Shown here: positions 16,224 to 24,967 of the stretch, one piece after another
How the letters are laid out: each line of letters opens with the position of its first letter
How positions within the stretch are numbered: the stretch's first letter is position 1
From: Spirosoma lacussanchae
Lineage (GTDB): Bacteria; Bacteroidota; Bacteroidia; Cytophagales; Spirosomataceae
Direction of reading: 5' to 3'
Length of the DNA: 64,000 bases
Assembly: GCF_005870035.1 (NCBI RefSeq)
Contig: NZ_SWJG01000003.1
Coordinates: forward strand, 496,001-560,000
The notes under the pieces: generated by a model
What the model was told of the DNA's origin: nothing
Seen by the model: only the letters and a program-made list of their open reading frames with translations
The model's database searches: none
Made by a program: the position numbers and the translations under genes

Positions 16224-17813
16224 GCTTACCTGGATCTGGGACGTCTGCCGGGTATGTTCATTACCGGGGCGGTTCGTTTTGTTGGGGAGAGACTCAGCCG
16301 CGGGCAGATTTATTTTGACCAGGGTACCTGAACCCGGTTCGCTGTAGACGATCATTTGGCCCTGGTTGCGCTCGGTCAGTTCTTTCGACAGGCGCAGACC
16401 CAAGCCCGTGCCGCGCTCACCCGCGGTGCCTGTCGATGAGGAAGTATTGGCAAACATAGTGGCTAACTGATCCATCGACATGCCCTGCCCCGTATCCTGA
16501 ACACAAATCCAGCAGCGCTCGCCTTCCCGGTAGCTGCTAAGGGTTACGATGCCCGACGGCTCAGAAAATTTGATGGCGTTATCAACCAGGTTGCGCAGAA
16601 TGACCCGCAGCTGAAGCTCGTCGGCCCAGACCCGGTTTTGCGCCGGTATATTGACCTGAAAATCAACCTGCTTACTCGCGGCCATTTCCTGCAATAGGCC
16701 CAGTACGTCGTTGACCAGATCGCGTATCGGATGGGGGGCTGGCCGTGATCTGAGTTCGTTCATCTGACCGAGCGACCAGTACAGCAGATTATCCAGGTTG
16801 CCGTAGAGCCGGTCGACGTGTTGAGCCAGCCGCGCCTGCAAGGCCGTAAACTGAGCCCTGCTCAGGCTCTGTTGCTGCATCATGATCAGCATGCTTTTCA
16901 ACGAAGCGATGGGGCTTCGGAGTTCGTGACTTATGATGGAAAACAGGCGGTCTTTCACCTGGTTGGAGTGGTTTAACTCGGTAGTTCGTTTGGCTACCTG
17001 TTGCTCAAGCCGGGCGTTCTGCTGTTCAAGTATGCTTTGTTTCTCGTCGGAGAGCGTAACCAGCTCGGCCTGGGCCAGATGAAGCAGCCGGCCTGTATGG
17101 TAATTATGGCGGGCTAGCAGGAAAAGCAAAACGAAAAAGCCACCGAACCGATTCGCCAGCATCAGGCTGGGCGGAAGCGGGGCGAAAATCGTAAATGAAG
17201 TCTGCTGGCTCAACTTGAGAACAACCAGGGTAGAGCCTATGCTGGCGCTTAATAACGCTACCGCCACCAGATAGCCGCTGTAGTCGCGCTGCTTGCGGCC
17301 AGCCAGGAGCGCTATGACGAACGAGTCGAAAAGAATAACGGACGAAATGCCTTTGTACAACGAGCTGAGCCACTGTTGCTTTGTCCAGACTGCCAGCAGA
17401 CCAACAAGAATACCGGCTACCCCGATTGCTGTCAGGTGTGTGAGCCGTCGAAGTTTGCTCCGGTTCAGCAGGTAGTATACACTACCGGCCAGCCCTATGA
17501 TCATCATCTTCTCGAAGATAATAAATAGCACCGCATACAGTGCATGATCGAACAGGTCGGGCTGGAGGAGTTGATACCAGGATAAGGTAAAAAAGCCAAC
17601 CGAAGCCGTGCTGGCCATATTGAACCACTGGTAAAGAATATCGTGGCGGTAGAGAAAGCTGTAAAACAGGACTAACAGAAAAAGCGTACAGGCAATTCCC
17701 ATACTGAAGGCATGAGCTGCGTTCGCTAAAACATCGACCGAAAAAGCCTGCTCTGCAGGGTTCGTGAGAGCAAATGGTCCAGGATGATTGAGTAGGTATG
17801 AAGAGGTGAACAT
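16221..17813 (-). CDS. Membrane sensor histidine kinase
   Basis: A 530-residue inner-membrane sensor kinase. Residues 30-240 form about seven hydrophobic segments with no large periplasmic domain, like the 7TM sensor kinases. A coiled coil (about 245-290) leads to a HisKA domain with the phospho-acceptor His in FSIISHELRSP near residue 298. The HATPase domain shows the N box (LVDNAIKFS), G1 (DTGQGMS) and G2 (GTGLGLRL) motifs. The C-terminus is a low-complexity tail. There is no receiver domain and no response regulator gene next to it, so the partner is unknown. The Glu-rich coiled segment ARLEQQVAKRTTELNHSNQ is typical of Bacteroidota kinases. Confidence 0.92.
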   Translation of the reverse strand: MFTSSYLLNHPGPFALTNPAEQAFSVDVLANAAHAFSMGIACTLFLLVLFYSFLYRHDILYQWFNMASTASVGFFTLSWYQLLQPDLFDHALYAVLFIIFEKMMIIGLAGSVYYLLNRSKLRRLTHLTAIGVAGILVGLLAVWTKQQWLSSLYKGISSVILFDSFVIALLAGRKQRDYSGYLVAVALLSASIGSTLVVLKLSQQTSFTIFAPLPPSLMLANRFGGFFVLLFLLARHNYHTGRLLHLAQAELVTLSDEKQSILEQQNARLEQQVAKRTTELNHSNQVKDRLFSIISHELRSPIASLKSMLIMMQQQSLSRAQFTALQARLAQHVDRLYGNLDNLLYWSLGQMNELRSRPAPHPIRDLVNDVLGLLQEMAASKQVDFQVNIPAQNRVWADELQLRVILRNLVDNAIKFSEPSGIVTLSSYREGERCWICVQDTGQGMSMDQLATMFANTSSSTGTAGERGTGLGLRLSKELTERNQGQMIVYSEPGSGTLVKINLPAAESLPNKTNRPGNEHTRQTSQIQVS

Positions 17814-18143
17814 ACTCCGGTAAAGAACAAGCCAGTGAATGGATACAGAACTACAAATGCGCAGACGTGTTGAGTAGGATTGAACCCAGGCTGGATGGGT
17901 ACAAGGCCGCGGATTTGATTGCCGTCAGGGGAATCTATCCGGGTTTGTAGTAATAAATGTCAATATGCTTACAAAAGTGTAAGAATAGTTGAAAAGGCGC
18001 CATGAATTAAGAATTCTGCCGCGTACAATGACAAAATTTCGCAAAGAAATTAGTCGATTTCACAGCGCTAAACGGCCAGTTGGACGCGTTAGTCTGCTAA
18101 TTCATGTAAAGATGTATGAAGGCGTATGCCGGGCGGGTTCTCT
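17814..18143. other. Intergenic region upstream of the histidine kinase gene
   Basis: 330 bases between the kinase start and the blaR1-like stop. It contains a 6-4-6 inverted repeat, CTTACAAAAGTGTAAG at 17968-17983, that could be an operator or weak hairpin, in a locally AT-richer segment. No coding frame and no clear TAnnTTTG promoter element was found. Confidence 0.4.
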
Positions 18144-19871
18144 CTAAAAGTCGCCGGTGTAGAACGGGCTGAATACGTAGTAGCTACTGTCGCGTTTGGC
18201 TCGTTTGGGGGCGGTTTTGATATGCAGCTCGAACCGGCGCTCGGGCTGATCGGGGCGAAACCAGCTTGTATAGGGGCGCTCTCGCGTGCCTAGCCTGGCT
18301 ATCTCGCGCACATGTATCGTGGCTACATCGGCAACGGTGGCCGGCAGGTTATTGATGTATACGTCGACGTCATTTTTGTACTCGTCGTATACCTTCAGGT
18401 GCTCGTCTGCCGTGCGTTCGACCAGGGCGTTTTTGTTGTGAAAAAAGGTCGCTTCGAGCAAAGAATTCATGGTAAACATATACGATTCGCCCCGGGGGTG
18501 CTGCGAGATGGCTGCGGCCTGTAACAGCGCGAAAAACTCGTTCCGCTGCGCCGTGAACCGAACCGGCTTCGTGGCGGTCTGAAGCAGGATCTGGTACGGT
18601 TTGGCCTGCGTATCGACGTCGGGCTGCCCCTCAAGCTGGTGCATGACAAACAGCTCGCCGATCGATTCCGGCGCAATCTGGCTCAGCGAATCGAGCGGCC
18701 TTTCTTTTCCGTTGATATACAGGGCTGATGCGTACAGAAAGTCGCTGGCAACGGAGAGTTTGTTTTGCCGAATCTGTACCACCAGCGGATCGCTGGCTAT
18801 GGTTTTGGTGCCGGATCGGGTATCGAAGAGGGCCATGTGCTGGTACCAGCTGCCCCGGGCTTCCAGCTCAACAACCAGCGCCCGGGTCGGACTGGTGGCG
18901 GGTAGCCTCTTACCGGGGTGATTTGGCGTAAACCCGGTCGTATCCGCCTGGACCTGATCGCGGTGACGGCAGGCCAGTATACCCGCACTGACCAGCAATC
19001 CCCAGAGTATGTACCGGCCCCAGACAGCCGGTCCCGATCGGGGGCGGTTTATCATGCAGATGCGCTGTCGCAGGGCCGACTGGCCGAACGACGTAACCAG
19101 CGGGCTGCGGCTGGCCGACAGGCTTACCGTAACCAGGTTGTACTGATAAACCCGTTCATCGACCCCCTCGGCTACTACGGTTTGGTCGGCCGTAAACTCG
19201 AGGGTCTGGTGCAGCAGGTGCCGGAACAGATACGCAGCCGGGTTGAACCAGAAGAGTATACAAACCAGTTCGCCCGCGACCGTATCCAGACTGTGCCACC
19301 CCCGGCTGTGTACGCGCTCATGACGCAGAATGTGCTCAAGAACATTGGGCGGGTAGAGCGCCGGGTTAATTACCACCCAGCCAAAGAACGAAAAAGGCGA
19401 GGTGACGGTCTCGTTGCGCGCCAGCGTGAAATCCGTATAGGGCTCACAAACCGACTGGCCGATAATCCGGCGAAGCGTCCATAGCCGGATACCAAATCGG
19501 ACCAGTAAGACCAGTACCCCCGCCAGGTACAGCCCGGCCAGGCACTGCTGCCACGGCCAGGCCGACCGGGTGGGTGGCTGCAGCGTAGACCGGAACGTCT
19601 GCCCATTAGGATAGGTGATGGTAATGTCGGCGGGTGGAGCCAGCAGGGTTGGCGCAATGGCCTGAGCCGTTCGCTGCATCATGTGACGCACGGGCTGCGG
19701 TCGCCAGTCGGGCAGCTCCGCGAGCGGGAGCAGCAGCGCCGTTGCGAGACCCAGCCACAGAATGGCCCGGTTGATCCCAAACAGGGTTTCGCGCCGGAGC
19801 AGCGCGTAAAAGGCCAGACTGACCACAACCAGTAGTCCGTTGGACAGGAGGATATAGTGCATCGTTTCCAT
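18144..19871 (-). CDS. BlaR1/MecR1-type M56 family metallopeptidase sensor
   Basis: A 575-residue membrane protein. Four N-terminal hydrophobic segments surround a zinc-protease motif, LRHERVHSRGWHSLD (HExxH), near residue 205, as in BlaR1, where the protease inactivates the BlaI repressor. The C-terminal part (about 310-575) is predicted to be periplasmic and is not a recognisable penicillin-binding domain, so the signal may not be a beta-lactam. The ATG at 19871 is preferred to a GTG at 19904 because the hydrophobic segment starts immediately after it. It lies 68 bases downstream of the blaI-like gene in the same direction. No beta-lactamase gene is in the window. Confidence 0.88.
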   Translation of the reverse strand: METMHYILLSNGLLVVVSLAFYALLRRETLFGINRAILWLGLATALLLPLAELPDWRPQPVRHMMQRTAQAIAPTLLAPPADITITYPNGQTFRSTLQPPTRSAWPWQQCLAGLYLAGVLVLLVRFGIRLWTLRRIIGQSVCEPYTDFTLARNETVTSPFSFFGWVVINPALYPPNVLEHILRHERVHSRGWHSLDTVAGELVCILFWFNPAAYLFRHLLHQTLEFTADQTVVAEGVDERVYQYNLVTVSLSASRSPLVTSFGQSALRQRICMINRPRSGPAVWGRYILWGLLVSAGILACRHRDQVQADTTGFTPNHPGKRLPATSPTRALVVELEARGSWYQHMALFDTRSGTKTIASDPLVVQIRQNKLSVASDFLYASALYINGKERPLDSLSQIAPESIGELFVMHQLEGQPDVDTQAKPYQILLQTATKPVRFTAQRNEFFALLQAAAISQHPRGESYMFTMNSLLEATFFHNKNALVERTADEHLKVYDEYKNDVDVYINNLPATVADVATIHVREIARLGTRERPYTSWFRPDQPERRFELHIKTAPKRAKRDSSYYVFSPFYTGDF

Positions 19872-19939
19872 TAGATTGGTGTGGGAGAAGTGGCGGGCTG
19901 TCACTCGTGTCAGGCTGGTCGGACCGGACGCGAACCCGG

Positions 19940-20305
19940 CTATTCGTCTTTTTTCTCGATCATGGCCAGGATCTCCCGGAGTTCGTCGGCCGAAATTTTT
20001 TCGTTCCGGGCAAAGTAGCTAACCAGGTTCTTGTACGAATTGTCGAAGTAGTCGCCCACGACTTTGGTCAGCACAAATCGGTTCTGATACTGTTCTTTAG
20101 AGATGACAGCGTAATATTCGTGGGTGTTGCCGTAGGCCCGGTGACCTACATAGCCCTTTTCCTCGAGGTTACGTACAATCGTCGATACGGTATTATAGTG
20201 CAGGGGCGGGTTGCTGAAGTTGGGCACCATGTCTTTCACGTAGCAGGGCTCCATGCGCCACAGTACCTGCATAACTTCTTCTTCCTTAGCGGTTAACTTT
20301 TCCAT
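19940..20305 (-). CDS. BlaI/MecI/CopY-family repressor
   Basis: A 121-residue repressor. The N-terminal winged helix includes LTAKEEEVMQVLWRMEPCYV and the recognition-helix segment YNTVSTIVRNLEEKGYVG; the C-terminal part (about 80-121) is the dimerisation region that the partner protease would cut. Length and order match the family. It is the first gene of a two-gene unit with the M56 sensor, and an operator-like inverted repeat overlaps its promoter. Confidence 0.92.
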   Translation of the reverse strand: MEKLTAKEEEVMQVLWRMEPCYVKDMVPNFSNPPLHYNTVSTIVRNLEEKGYVGHRAYGNTHEYYAVISKEQYQNRFVLTKVVGDYFDNSYKNLVSYFARNEKISADELREILAMIEKKDE

Positions 20306-20309
20306 AGTA

Positions 20310-20335
20310 CAAACCTAAAACTATTTATGTAGTTT
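20310..20335 (-). promoter_or_regulatory. blaI promoter (-7 element) with overlapping BlaI-type operator
   Basis: On the minus strand, TAGGTTTG (20317-20310) matches the Bacteroidota -7 consensus TAnnTTTG just before the blaI ATG at 20305. Directly upstream, AAACTATTTATGTAGTTT (20318-20335) is an inverted repeat with 6-base arms, similar in type to BlaI/MecI operators. A minus-strand TTG at 20343-20341 could be the -33 element, with 23-base spacing at the upper limit. The layout predicts autorepression and an almost leaderless transcript. Confidence 0.6.
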
Positions 20336-20362
20336 AAAAACAATCCTGCTCTTTTGTCGGCG

Positions 20363-20394
20363 TTTGAAAAGCCAGATGGGGCATCGTAGCTTTG
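20363..20394 (+). promoter_or_regulatory. gldH promoter
   Basis: TTTG at 20363-20366 and TAGCTTTG at 20387-20394 are 20 bases apart, matching the Bacteroidota sigma-factor consensus TTTG...TAnnTTTG. Transcription would start near 20401, giving a leader of about 14 bases before the gldH ATG at 20415. This also argues against the longer frame beginning at 20364. Confidence 0.7.
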
Positions 20395-20414
20395 TGAAGG
20401 ATTATATAGCCGGT

Positions 20415-20891
20415 ATGAAAAAAGTAATGGTCTTGTTTGTCATGGCGTTAGCGGCCTTCAGCTGCGACACCAATGCGGTATACAGCGCGTATGAAGACAT
20501 TGAAGACGGCAAATGGTATGTCAAGAATGCCCCCTCGTTTACCTTTGAGATCGACGACGCCACCATACCCTACAACATTTATTACAACCTGCGCAACAGC
20601 CTTTCCTACGGGTATTACAATCTTTACCTGACCCGGTATCTGCGCGATGCCAGCGGTCGGGAAATCGAGTCGCGGCTCGACGAGCTGATTCTGCTCGATC
20701 CCAAAACCGGCAAACCCAACGGCGACGGGCTCGGCGATCTGTTCGATCATAAGTTTCTGATGAAGCGCAACTACCGTTTTCCCAAACCCGGCCGCTACAC
20801 CATGCAGATCCGGCAGTACATGCGGCAGGACCCGCTGCTGAACATCATGAGTGTAGGAATTACGGTCGAAAAGACAACGCCTGCCAATTAA
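20415..20891 (+). CDS. gldH: Gliding motility lipoprotein GldH
   Basis: A 158-residue lipoprotein of the gliding-motility apparatus of Bacteroidota. The signal peptide MKKVMVLFVMALAAFSC ends in a lipobox Cys at residue 17. The mature part shows family-typical segments: FEIDDATIPYNIYYNLRNS, YYNLYLTRYLRD, and GLGDLFDHKFLMKRNYRF near the end. GldH is required for gliding in Flavobacterium, with other Gld proteins. The start at 20415 follows a good promoter, and the PAP2 gene follows 6 bases later. Its presence suggests, but does not prove, that the organism glides. Confidence 0.93.
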   Translation: MKKVMVLFVMALAAFSCDTNAVYSAYEDIEDGKWYVKNAPSFTFEIDDATIPYNIYYNLRNSLSYGYYNLYLTRYLRDASGREIESRLDELILLDPKTGKPNGDGLGDLFDHKFLMKRNYRFPKPGRYTMQIRQYMRQDPLLNIMSVGITVEKTTPAN

Positions 20892-20897
20892 GTTAGT

Positions 20898-21542
20898 ATG
20901 CCCGCTTTGCTTCTTCTATTCCGCAACAATCGCTGGTTCTTTGTTCCCTACGGAGGTGTGTTGCTGATCGTGGGTACGTTGCAGCTGCTCTATTCGCAGA
21001 CGCAGCTGATGCAATGGGTCAACGCCCGGAACAGCCCCGAAGCGGACCTGTTTTTTACCTACGCCACCTACCTGGGCGATGGCGCTTTTTTCGTGATCGC
21101 CTGCGTCGTCATGCTGATCTACAACTGGCGGACTGGCCTGCTGGCAGTGGCTAGTTTTGCGGTATCGTCGCTGACATCGCTGTTTCTGAAGACGGTAGTT
21201 TTCTCCGGCTCGCCCCGCCCGCTTCGTTATTTCGAACACTCGATCAACGAATACCACCTTATCGAAGGGCTGGATATTTACAGCTACAACAGCTTCCCCT
21301 CGGGCCATACGATATCGGCTTTTGCGGTGTTCTCGTTATGGGCATTCATTGACGGACGCAAAAACCGGGGCTGGTTCTTTCTGTTGCTGGGTATTCTGAC
21401 GGGGTATTCGCGGGTGTACCTGTTTCAGCACTTTGTCGAAGACGTTTTCGTCGGCTCTCTGATCGGTACGGCCTCGTCGGTGCTGGTCTACTGGGGGCTT
21501 TACGACTGGCTCCAGACCGTTCGGCTGAAGCGAAAGCTGTAG
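20898..21542 (+). CDS. PAP2-family membrane phosphatase
   Basis: A 214-residue integral membrane phosphatase of the type 2 phosphatidic acid phosphatase family, which includes undecaprenyl-diphosphate and lipid phosphatases. The three active-site motifs are present: KTVVFSGSPRP (KxxxxxxRP type), SFPSGHTIS (PSGH) and SRVYLFQHFVEDV (SRxxxxxHxxxD). About six hydrophobic segments are seen. It is probably cotranscribed with gldH, with a 6-base gap. The substrate cannot be told from sequence; recycling of a lipid carrier is the usual guess. Confidence 0.9.
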   Translation: MPALLLLFRNNRWFFVPYGGVLLIVGTLQLLYSQTQLMQWVNARNSPEADLFFTYATYLGDGAFFVIACVVMLIYNWRTGLLAVASFAVSSLTSLFLKTVVFSGSPRPLRYFEHSINEYHLIEGLDIYSYNSFPSGHTISAFAVFSLWAFIDGRKNRGWFFLLLGILTGYSRVYLFQHFVEDVFVGSLIGTASSVLVYWGLYDWLQTVRLKRKL

Positions 21543-21560
21543 CGACCGCTCAGGCCCGCG

Positions 21561-22640
21561 TCAGTCTTCGAGTACATTGCCGAAGATGGTGTTCTTCAGC
21601 AGCAGGCCAAACAGCAGGCAGGTAATGGCCCAGCAGAGGTAAATCCGGTAGTAATCCTGCACGTCCTGATACACCCGGATGCGGACCGGGGCGCGTTCGA
21701 GTCGGTTAATTTCGGCAAAAATAGCCCGGAGCCGACGCGCATCCGAAGCCCGGTAAAAGCTGCCGCTCCCCGTCGTGGCAATGGTTTTCAGAATGCCTTC
21801 ATCAACCGTAGCGGCTTCGTTGGGCGCGGCCACCGGCCTGCCAACGGCGATGGTGTAGATTTTTATGGAAAAAGCCCTGGCGAGCCGGGAGGCAGTAACC
21901 GGGTCCAGGTTTCCTGCCGTGTTGTCGCCATCGCTCAGCAGAATAATGACTTTGCTGCGTTCTTTGGCGGTTGTCAGGCTATCGCGTCGGGTTGTGTCGG
22001 CAACCGGCGCCAGCGGGTCACGCATCCGAACAATACAGCGGGCCAGCGCATCGCCAATGGCCGTTCCGGACGTGCGGATCATCTGCGCGTTCAGCTCGCT
22101 CAGATACTGCTTAATCAGCGCGTAGTCGGTCGTGAGCGGACAGAGGGAGTAGGCTTCGCCCGCAAAAACGACCAGCCCGATCCGGTCATTCTTGCGGCCA
22201 TTTACAAACGACTGCGCTACCCGTCGGGCCGCAGCCAGCCGGGTGGGCGGGAGGTCGGTTTCGGTCATCGAGTCAGAGACGTCCATGGCGAGCATAATAT
22301 CGATTCCTTCCGAATCTTCTTCCCGTTGTTCGCGCACGATCTGCGGGCGGGCCAGCGCAATCAGGATAAAACTAACACCGACAAAAACACTCAGCGGCAA
22401 CAGGTACCGGAGCAGGCGCAGTATCGACTGACCCAGCCCTTGCGGCCGGTTTCCGCTGAGGGGAACGTAGAGTGGACCGAGCGAAATGTTCAGCCGTTGC
22501 TGAGCCTGCTGATGCAGGTAATAGCGCAGCAGAAACAGCAGCACCAGCGCCGGTATGCCCCACAAGGCCAGCGGATACGCGAACCGGTATTGTTGCCATT
22601 GCAGCGGGCTAAGCCAGTCGAGCGAGTACCAGGGTTTCAT
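21561..22640 (-). CDS. VWA-domain membrane protein, BatA/BatB-like
   Basis: A 359-residue protein with two N-terminal hydrophobic segments (about 25-45 and 80-100), a von Willebrand A domain and a C-terminal membrane helix. The metal-binding MIDAS motif is MDVSDSM (DxSxS) near residue 120, with the distal Asp in ILLSDGDN. The domain order matches BatA/BatB proteins, linked in Bacteroidota to stress tolerance and encoded with MoxR, DUF58 and BatD genes. Here it is the third gene after DUF58 and the BatD-like gene. No moxR is in the window. Confidence 0.87.
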   Translation of the reverse strand: MKPWYSLDWLSPLQWQQYRFAYPLALWGIPALVLLFLLRYYLHQQAQQRLNISLGPLYVPLSGNRPQGLGQSILRLLRYLLPLSVFVGVSFILIALARPQIVREQREEDSEGIDIMLAMDVSDSMTETDLPPTRLAAARRVAQSFVNGRKNDRIGLVVFAGEAYSLCPLTTDYALIKQYLSELNAQMIRTSGTAIGDALARCIVRMRDPLAPVADTTRRDSLTTAKERSKVIILLSDGDNTAGNLDPVTASRLARAFSIKIYTIAVGRPVAAPNEAATVDEGILKTIATTGSGSFYRASDARRLRAIFAEINRLERAPVRIRVYQDVQDYYRIYLCWAITCLLFGLLLKNTIFGNVLED

Positions 22641-22670
22641 GCGGGGTATAGTCGGGAGTCAGGTCAGAAA

Positions 22671-23633
22671 TCAAGTCAGTGGCTGGGTTACCAGGTTGTG
22701 GTACTGCAAGGTGATCCGGCGCCGGTAATACGCCTGAGTGGCTATGTCGCTCAACACCTGCAAGGCCGGCTGCGACTGCGACGAGAATGCCCCCCCATAA
22801 ATCATCCGGTCGGCTTCGCGAAGGGCTTCCGTAACGCGTTCGTTGGCAATTTGCTCGGCAATTTCTGAGGTGGTCATCGACTCATAGGGCCGTTGTTCCA
22901 GCGACGTCAGATAGGTTTTCCAGAGCACGATGGCCTGGTTGGCCGAGTCGGCTGCGGTTATCGGCGTGATGTTACGGCTCAGGCGATTGTAGTCGCGCAG
23001 AAAGCGAAGGTGGCGCCGGTTGAGCCGGTAAAGCCGGTATTGACGCTCGATGGGTTGCCGGAAGAAGGCGTAAAGCAGAAGGCCGGCCAGCCCTGCCATG
23101 GCCAGCACAAGGCCCAGAACAGGGTAGTTAAACTGTTGCCGCAGGGGCGCCAGGCGGGTGCTGCTGGCCAGCGTGTGGCTGGCCGGGCGGCTGGCTTTGA
23201 GCTTCGACTTCAGAAAAACGGTGTCGGTCTGCGTAAAAAGGGTCGTGCAGTCGGTTGCATTGATCAGGCGTACGGGCACCTGCAGGAGCTGGGCTGAGTC
23301 GATTCTGAACGAAACCAGCGTATAAACGGCGCTATCGCGGCTGATCTCGGTCGGGCCGCTGCCCGTGGTCTCGGTCGTAAATATAGCGACGTCCTGGACC
23401 TGGAAAGGGCTGAAATGCCGGGCCGTATCCGGAAACAGCACATCGACGGTTGGCCGGTGATAGAACGTCAGCGCGTACCGGAACGGCCGGCCGATCTCGA
23501 TGCTGTCGGTCAGAAATGCACCGGTCAGCCGCGACCGGGCGGGCGGTTGGGCGCCGGTGTCGATCACCAGCAGCAGGAGCATGAAAACGATGGCCGCATC
23601 ACTCCGCCGGAGCAGGCCCCAGAAACCAGTCAT
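22671..23633 (-). CDS. Membrane protein of the aerotolerance-type operon (BatD/DUF4381-like)
   Basis: A 320-residue protein with a signal anchor (about 12-28), a beta-rich extracytoplasmic domain (about 35-140) and a membrane helix near 175-195 (VLGLVLAMAGLAGLLLYAFF), followed by a helical cytosolic domain with SRNITPITAADSANQAIVLW. This architecture resembles the partner proteins encoded between DUF58 and VWA genes. It overlaps the DUF58 stop codon by one base (TAATG), so translation is coupled. The assignment rests on position and architecture more than on strong motifs. Confidence 0.65.
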   Translation of the reverse strand: MTGFWGLLRRSDAAIVFMLLLLVIDTGAQPPARSRLTGAFLTDSIEIGRPFRYALTFYHRPTVDVLFPDTARHFSPFQVQDVAIFTTETTGSGPTEISRDSAVYTLVSFRIDSAQLLQVPVRLINATDCTTLFTQTDTVFLKSKLKASRPASHTLASSTRLAPLRQQFNYPVLGLVLAMAGLAGLLLYAFFRQPIERQYRLYRLNRRHLRFLRDYNRLSRNITPITAADSANQAIVLWKTYLTSLEQRPYESMTTSEIAEQIANERVTEALREADRMIYGGAFSSQSQPALQVLSDIATQAYYRRRITLQYHNLVTQPLT

Positions 23634-24496
23634 TATTTTCTGCGAATGCGAAACAGGTCAACGAGTTTAGGAACAAAGTCTTCCTGCGAATCGAGGGCCA
23701 GGTAGTTGGCGTTATATTGTTTACAAAGGCGCTCCAGCCGAAGCTGATTCTGCCGGAACGTGTTGCGCAGGCTGCTCCGAAACGAAACCGACGAAGTGTT
23801 GACCCATACCGTTTGGCCGGTTTCGGTATCGTATACCGGAATGATGCCCAACCGGGGCAGGTTTACCTCGCGCTGGTCGTACAGGTGTATAACGACCAGA
23901 TCGTGTTTCTTAGCCAGTGCCTTCAGGTTATGTTCATAGCTCTGATCGATAAAATCAGACAGCAGAATGACCACACTCCGGCGTTTGAGGCTGTTGAGTG
24001 TGAACAGCAGCGCATCGGCAATGCTTGTCCGGCCCGACTCGGGTTGCAGCTTGAACAGGCTCATAATGAGCTGATAGCCTGTTTTTAGTCCGTTGCCGGG
24101 TTTGATGTATTTTTCTTTCTGATCCGAAAAGCAGTACAGGCCCACATGGCTGGCTTCGTGAATAGCCGACAGGGCCAGCACGCCACATACCTCCTTGGTC
24201 GTCTTGAGTTTGTCGCGGTGGTGCGGCCCGACCTGTTGCGAAGCGCTGACATCGACCACAAAAAAAACGGTTTGGTCTTTCTCTTCCCGAAACACCTTGA
24301 CGAAGGTGCCGTGGCCTTTTGAGGATACGTTCCAGTCGATGGCGCGCACATCGTCGCCGTACTGATACTGACGCAGGTCGGCAAACTCCAGCCCGGTCCC
24401 TTTGAAGACCGACCGGAAGCTGCCCCGCATCTGCGAGTTGACGGCTTTCCGGATCCGAATGTCGAAATGACGAAGTCTGGCCAGAAATTCATCCAT
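23633..24496 (-). CDS. DUF58 domain protein
   Basis: A 287-residue cytosolic protein of the DUF58 family, a VWA-like fold that works with MoxR AAA ATPases. Typical segments are GTGLEFADLRQYQYGDDVR followed by IDWNVSSKG, then FFVVDVSASQQVG, a MIDAS-like motif. VILLSDFIDQSY later supplies the second acidic loop. It heads the three-gene operon with BatD-like and VWA genes. A TACTTTTG -7 element lies 64 bases upstream. Confidence 0.9.
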   Translation of the reverse strand: MDEFLARLRHFDIRIRKAVNSQMRGSFRSVFKGTGLEFADLRQYQYGDDVRAIDWNVSSKGHGTFVKVFREEKDQTVFFVVDVSASQQVGPHHRDKLKTTKEVCGVLALSAIHEASHVGLYCFSDQKEKYIKPGNGLKTGYQLIMSLFKLQPESGRTSIADALLFTLNSLKRRSVVILLSDFIDQSYEHNLKALAKKHDLVVIHLYDQREVNLPRLGIIPVYDTETGQTVWVNTSSVSFRSSLRNTFRQNQLRLERLCKQYNANYLALDSQEDFVPKLVDLFRIRRK

Positions 24497-24559
24497 AGGT
24501 GATAGGTGTTAGGGTATTTTAACAGCCATGCCCGAACTTTGTGCACCGCGACTGCCTTA

Positions 24560-24567
24560 CAAAAGTA
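24560..24567 (-). promoter_or_regulatory. Probable promoter -7 element of the DUF58 operon
   Basis: On the minus strand the sequence reads TACTTTTG, matching TAnnTTTG, 64 bases before the DUF58 ATG. The ten bases TACTTTTGTA are the same as those upstream of dnaN at 54961. No clear -33 TTG was seen. Confidence 0.4.
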
Positions 24568-24586
24568 GTCTGTAATCTTTCTTTCT

Positions 24587-24967
24587 ATGCGCCGTAATCG
24601 ATTTGCTGTTGTTCGTCAGGGCGTGCTGTTGCTAACGGCCTTCTGGATGATGGCCTGCGGAGTGCCGGCCGATGAGCGGCCCGATAACCTGCTCGATGAA
24701 GATCGGATGGCCGATATTCTGGTCGAGATTCACATGGCCGAAGCTCGCGTAAGTCGCATGGCGTTCTCGTCGTCCGACTCGTCCAATATTGTTTACAAGC
24801 GGCTGGAGAAACAGATTCTGCGTCGGTTCAAGACCGACACATCGGCCTACAACCAAAGCTACAAGTACTACGCATCGCACCCGCGCGATATGGAAGCGAT
24901 CTATAAAGAAGTGGTCAGCAAACTGCAGAAACGAACCGAAACCGTTAAGCCCCCTGCCCGTTCATGA
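24587..24967 (+). CDS. DUF4296 lipoprotein
   Basis: A 126-residue lipoprotein with a lipobox ending WMMACG (Cys about residue 25). The mature part carries the DUF4296 signature: LLDEDRMADILVEIHMAEAR, then IYKEVV near the end, with an all-helical pattern. The family is restricted to Bacteroidota and has no known function. It overlaps the protoporphyrinogen oxidase start by 4 bases (ATGA), so the two are coupled. Confidence 0.85.
   Translation: MRRNRFAVVRQGVLLLTAFWMMACGVPADERPDNLLDEDRMADILVEIHMAEARVSRMAFSSSDSSNIVYKRLEKQILRRFKTDTSAYNQSYKYYASHPRDMEAIYKEVVSKLQKRTETVKPPARS

Noticed and set aside
18144..20305. Beta-lactam resistance regulator pair
   Set aside because: No beta-lactamase or penicillin-binding gene is adjacent, and the sensor lacks a recognisable penicillin-binding domain.
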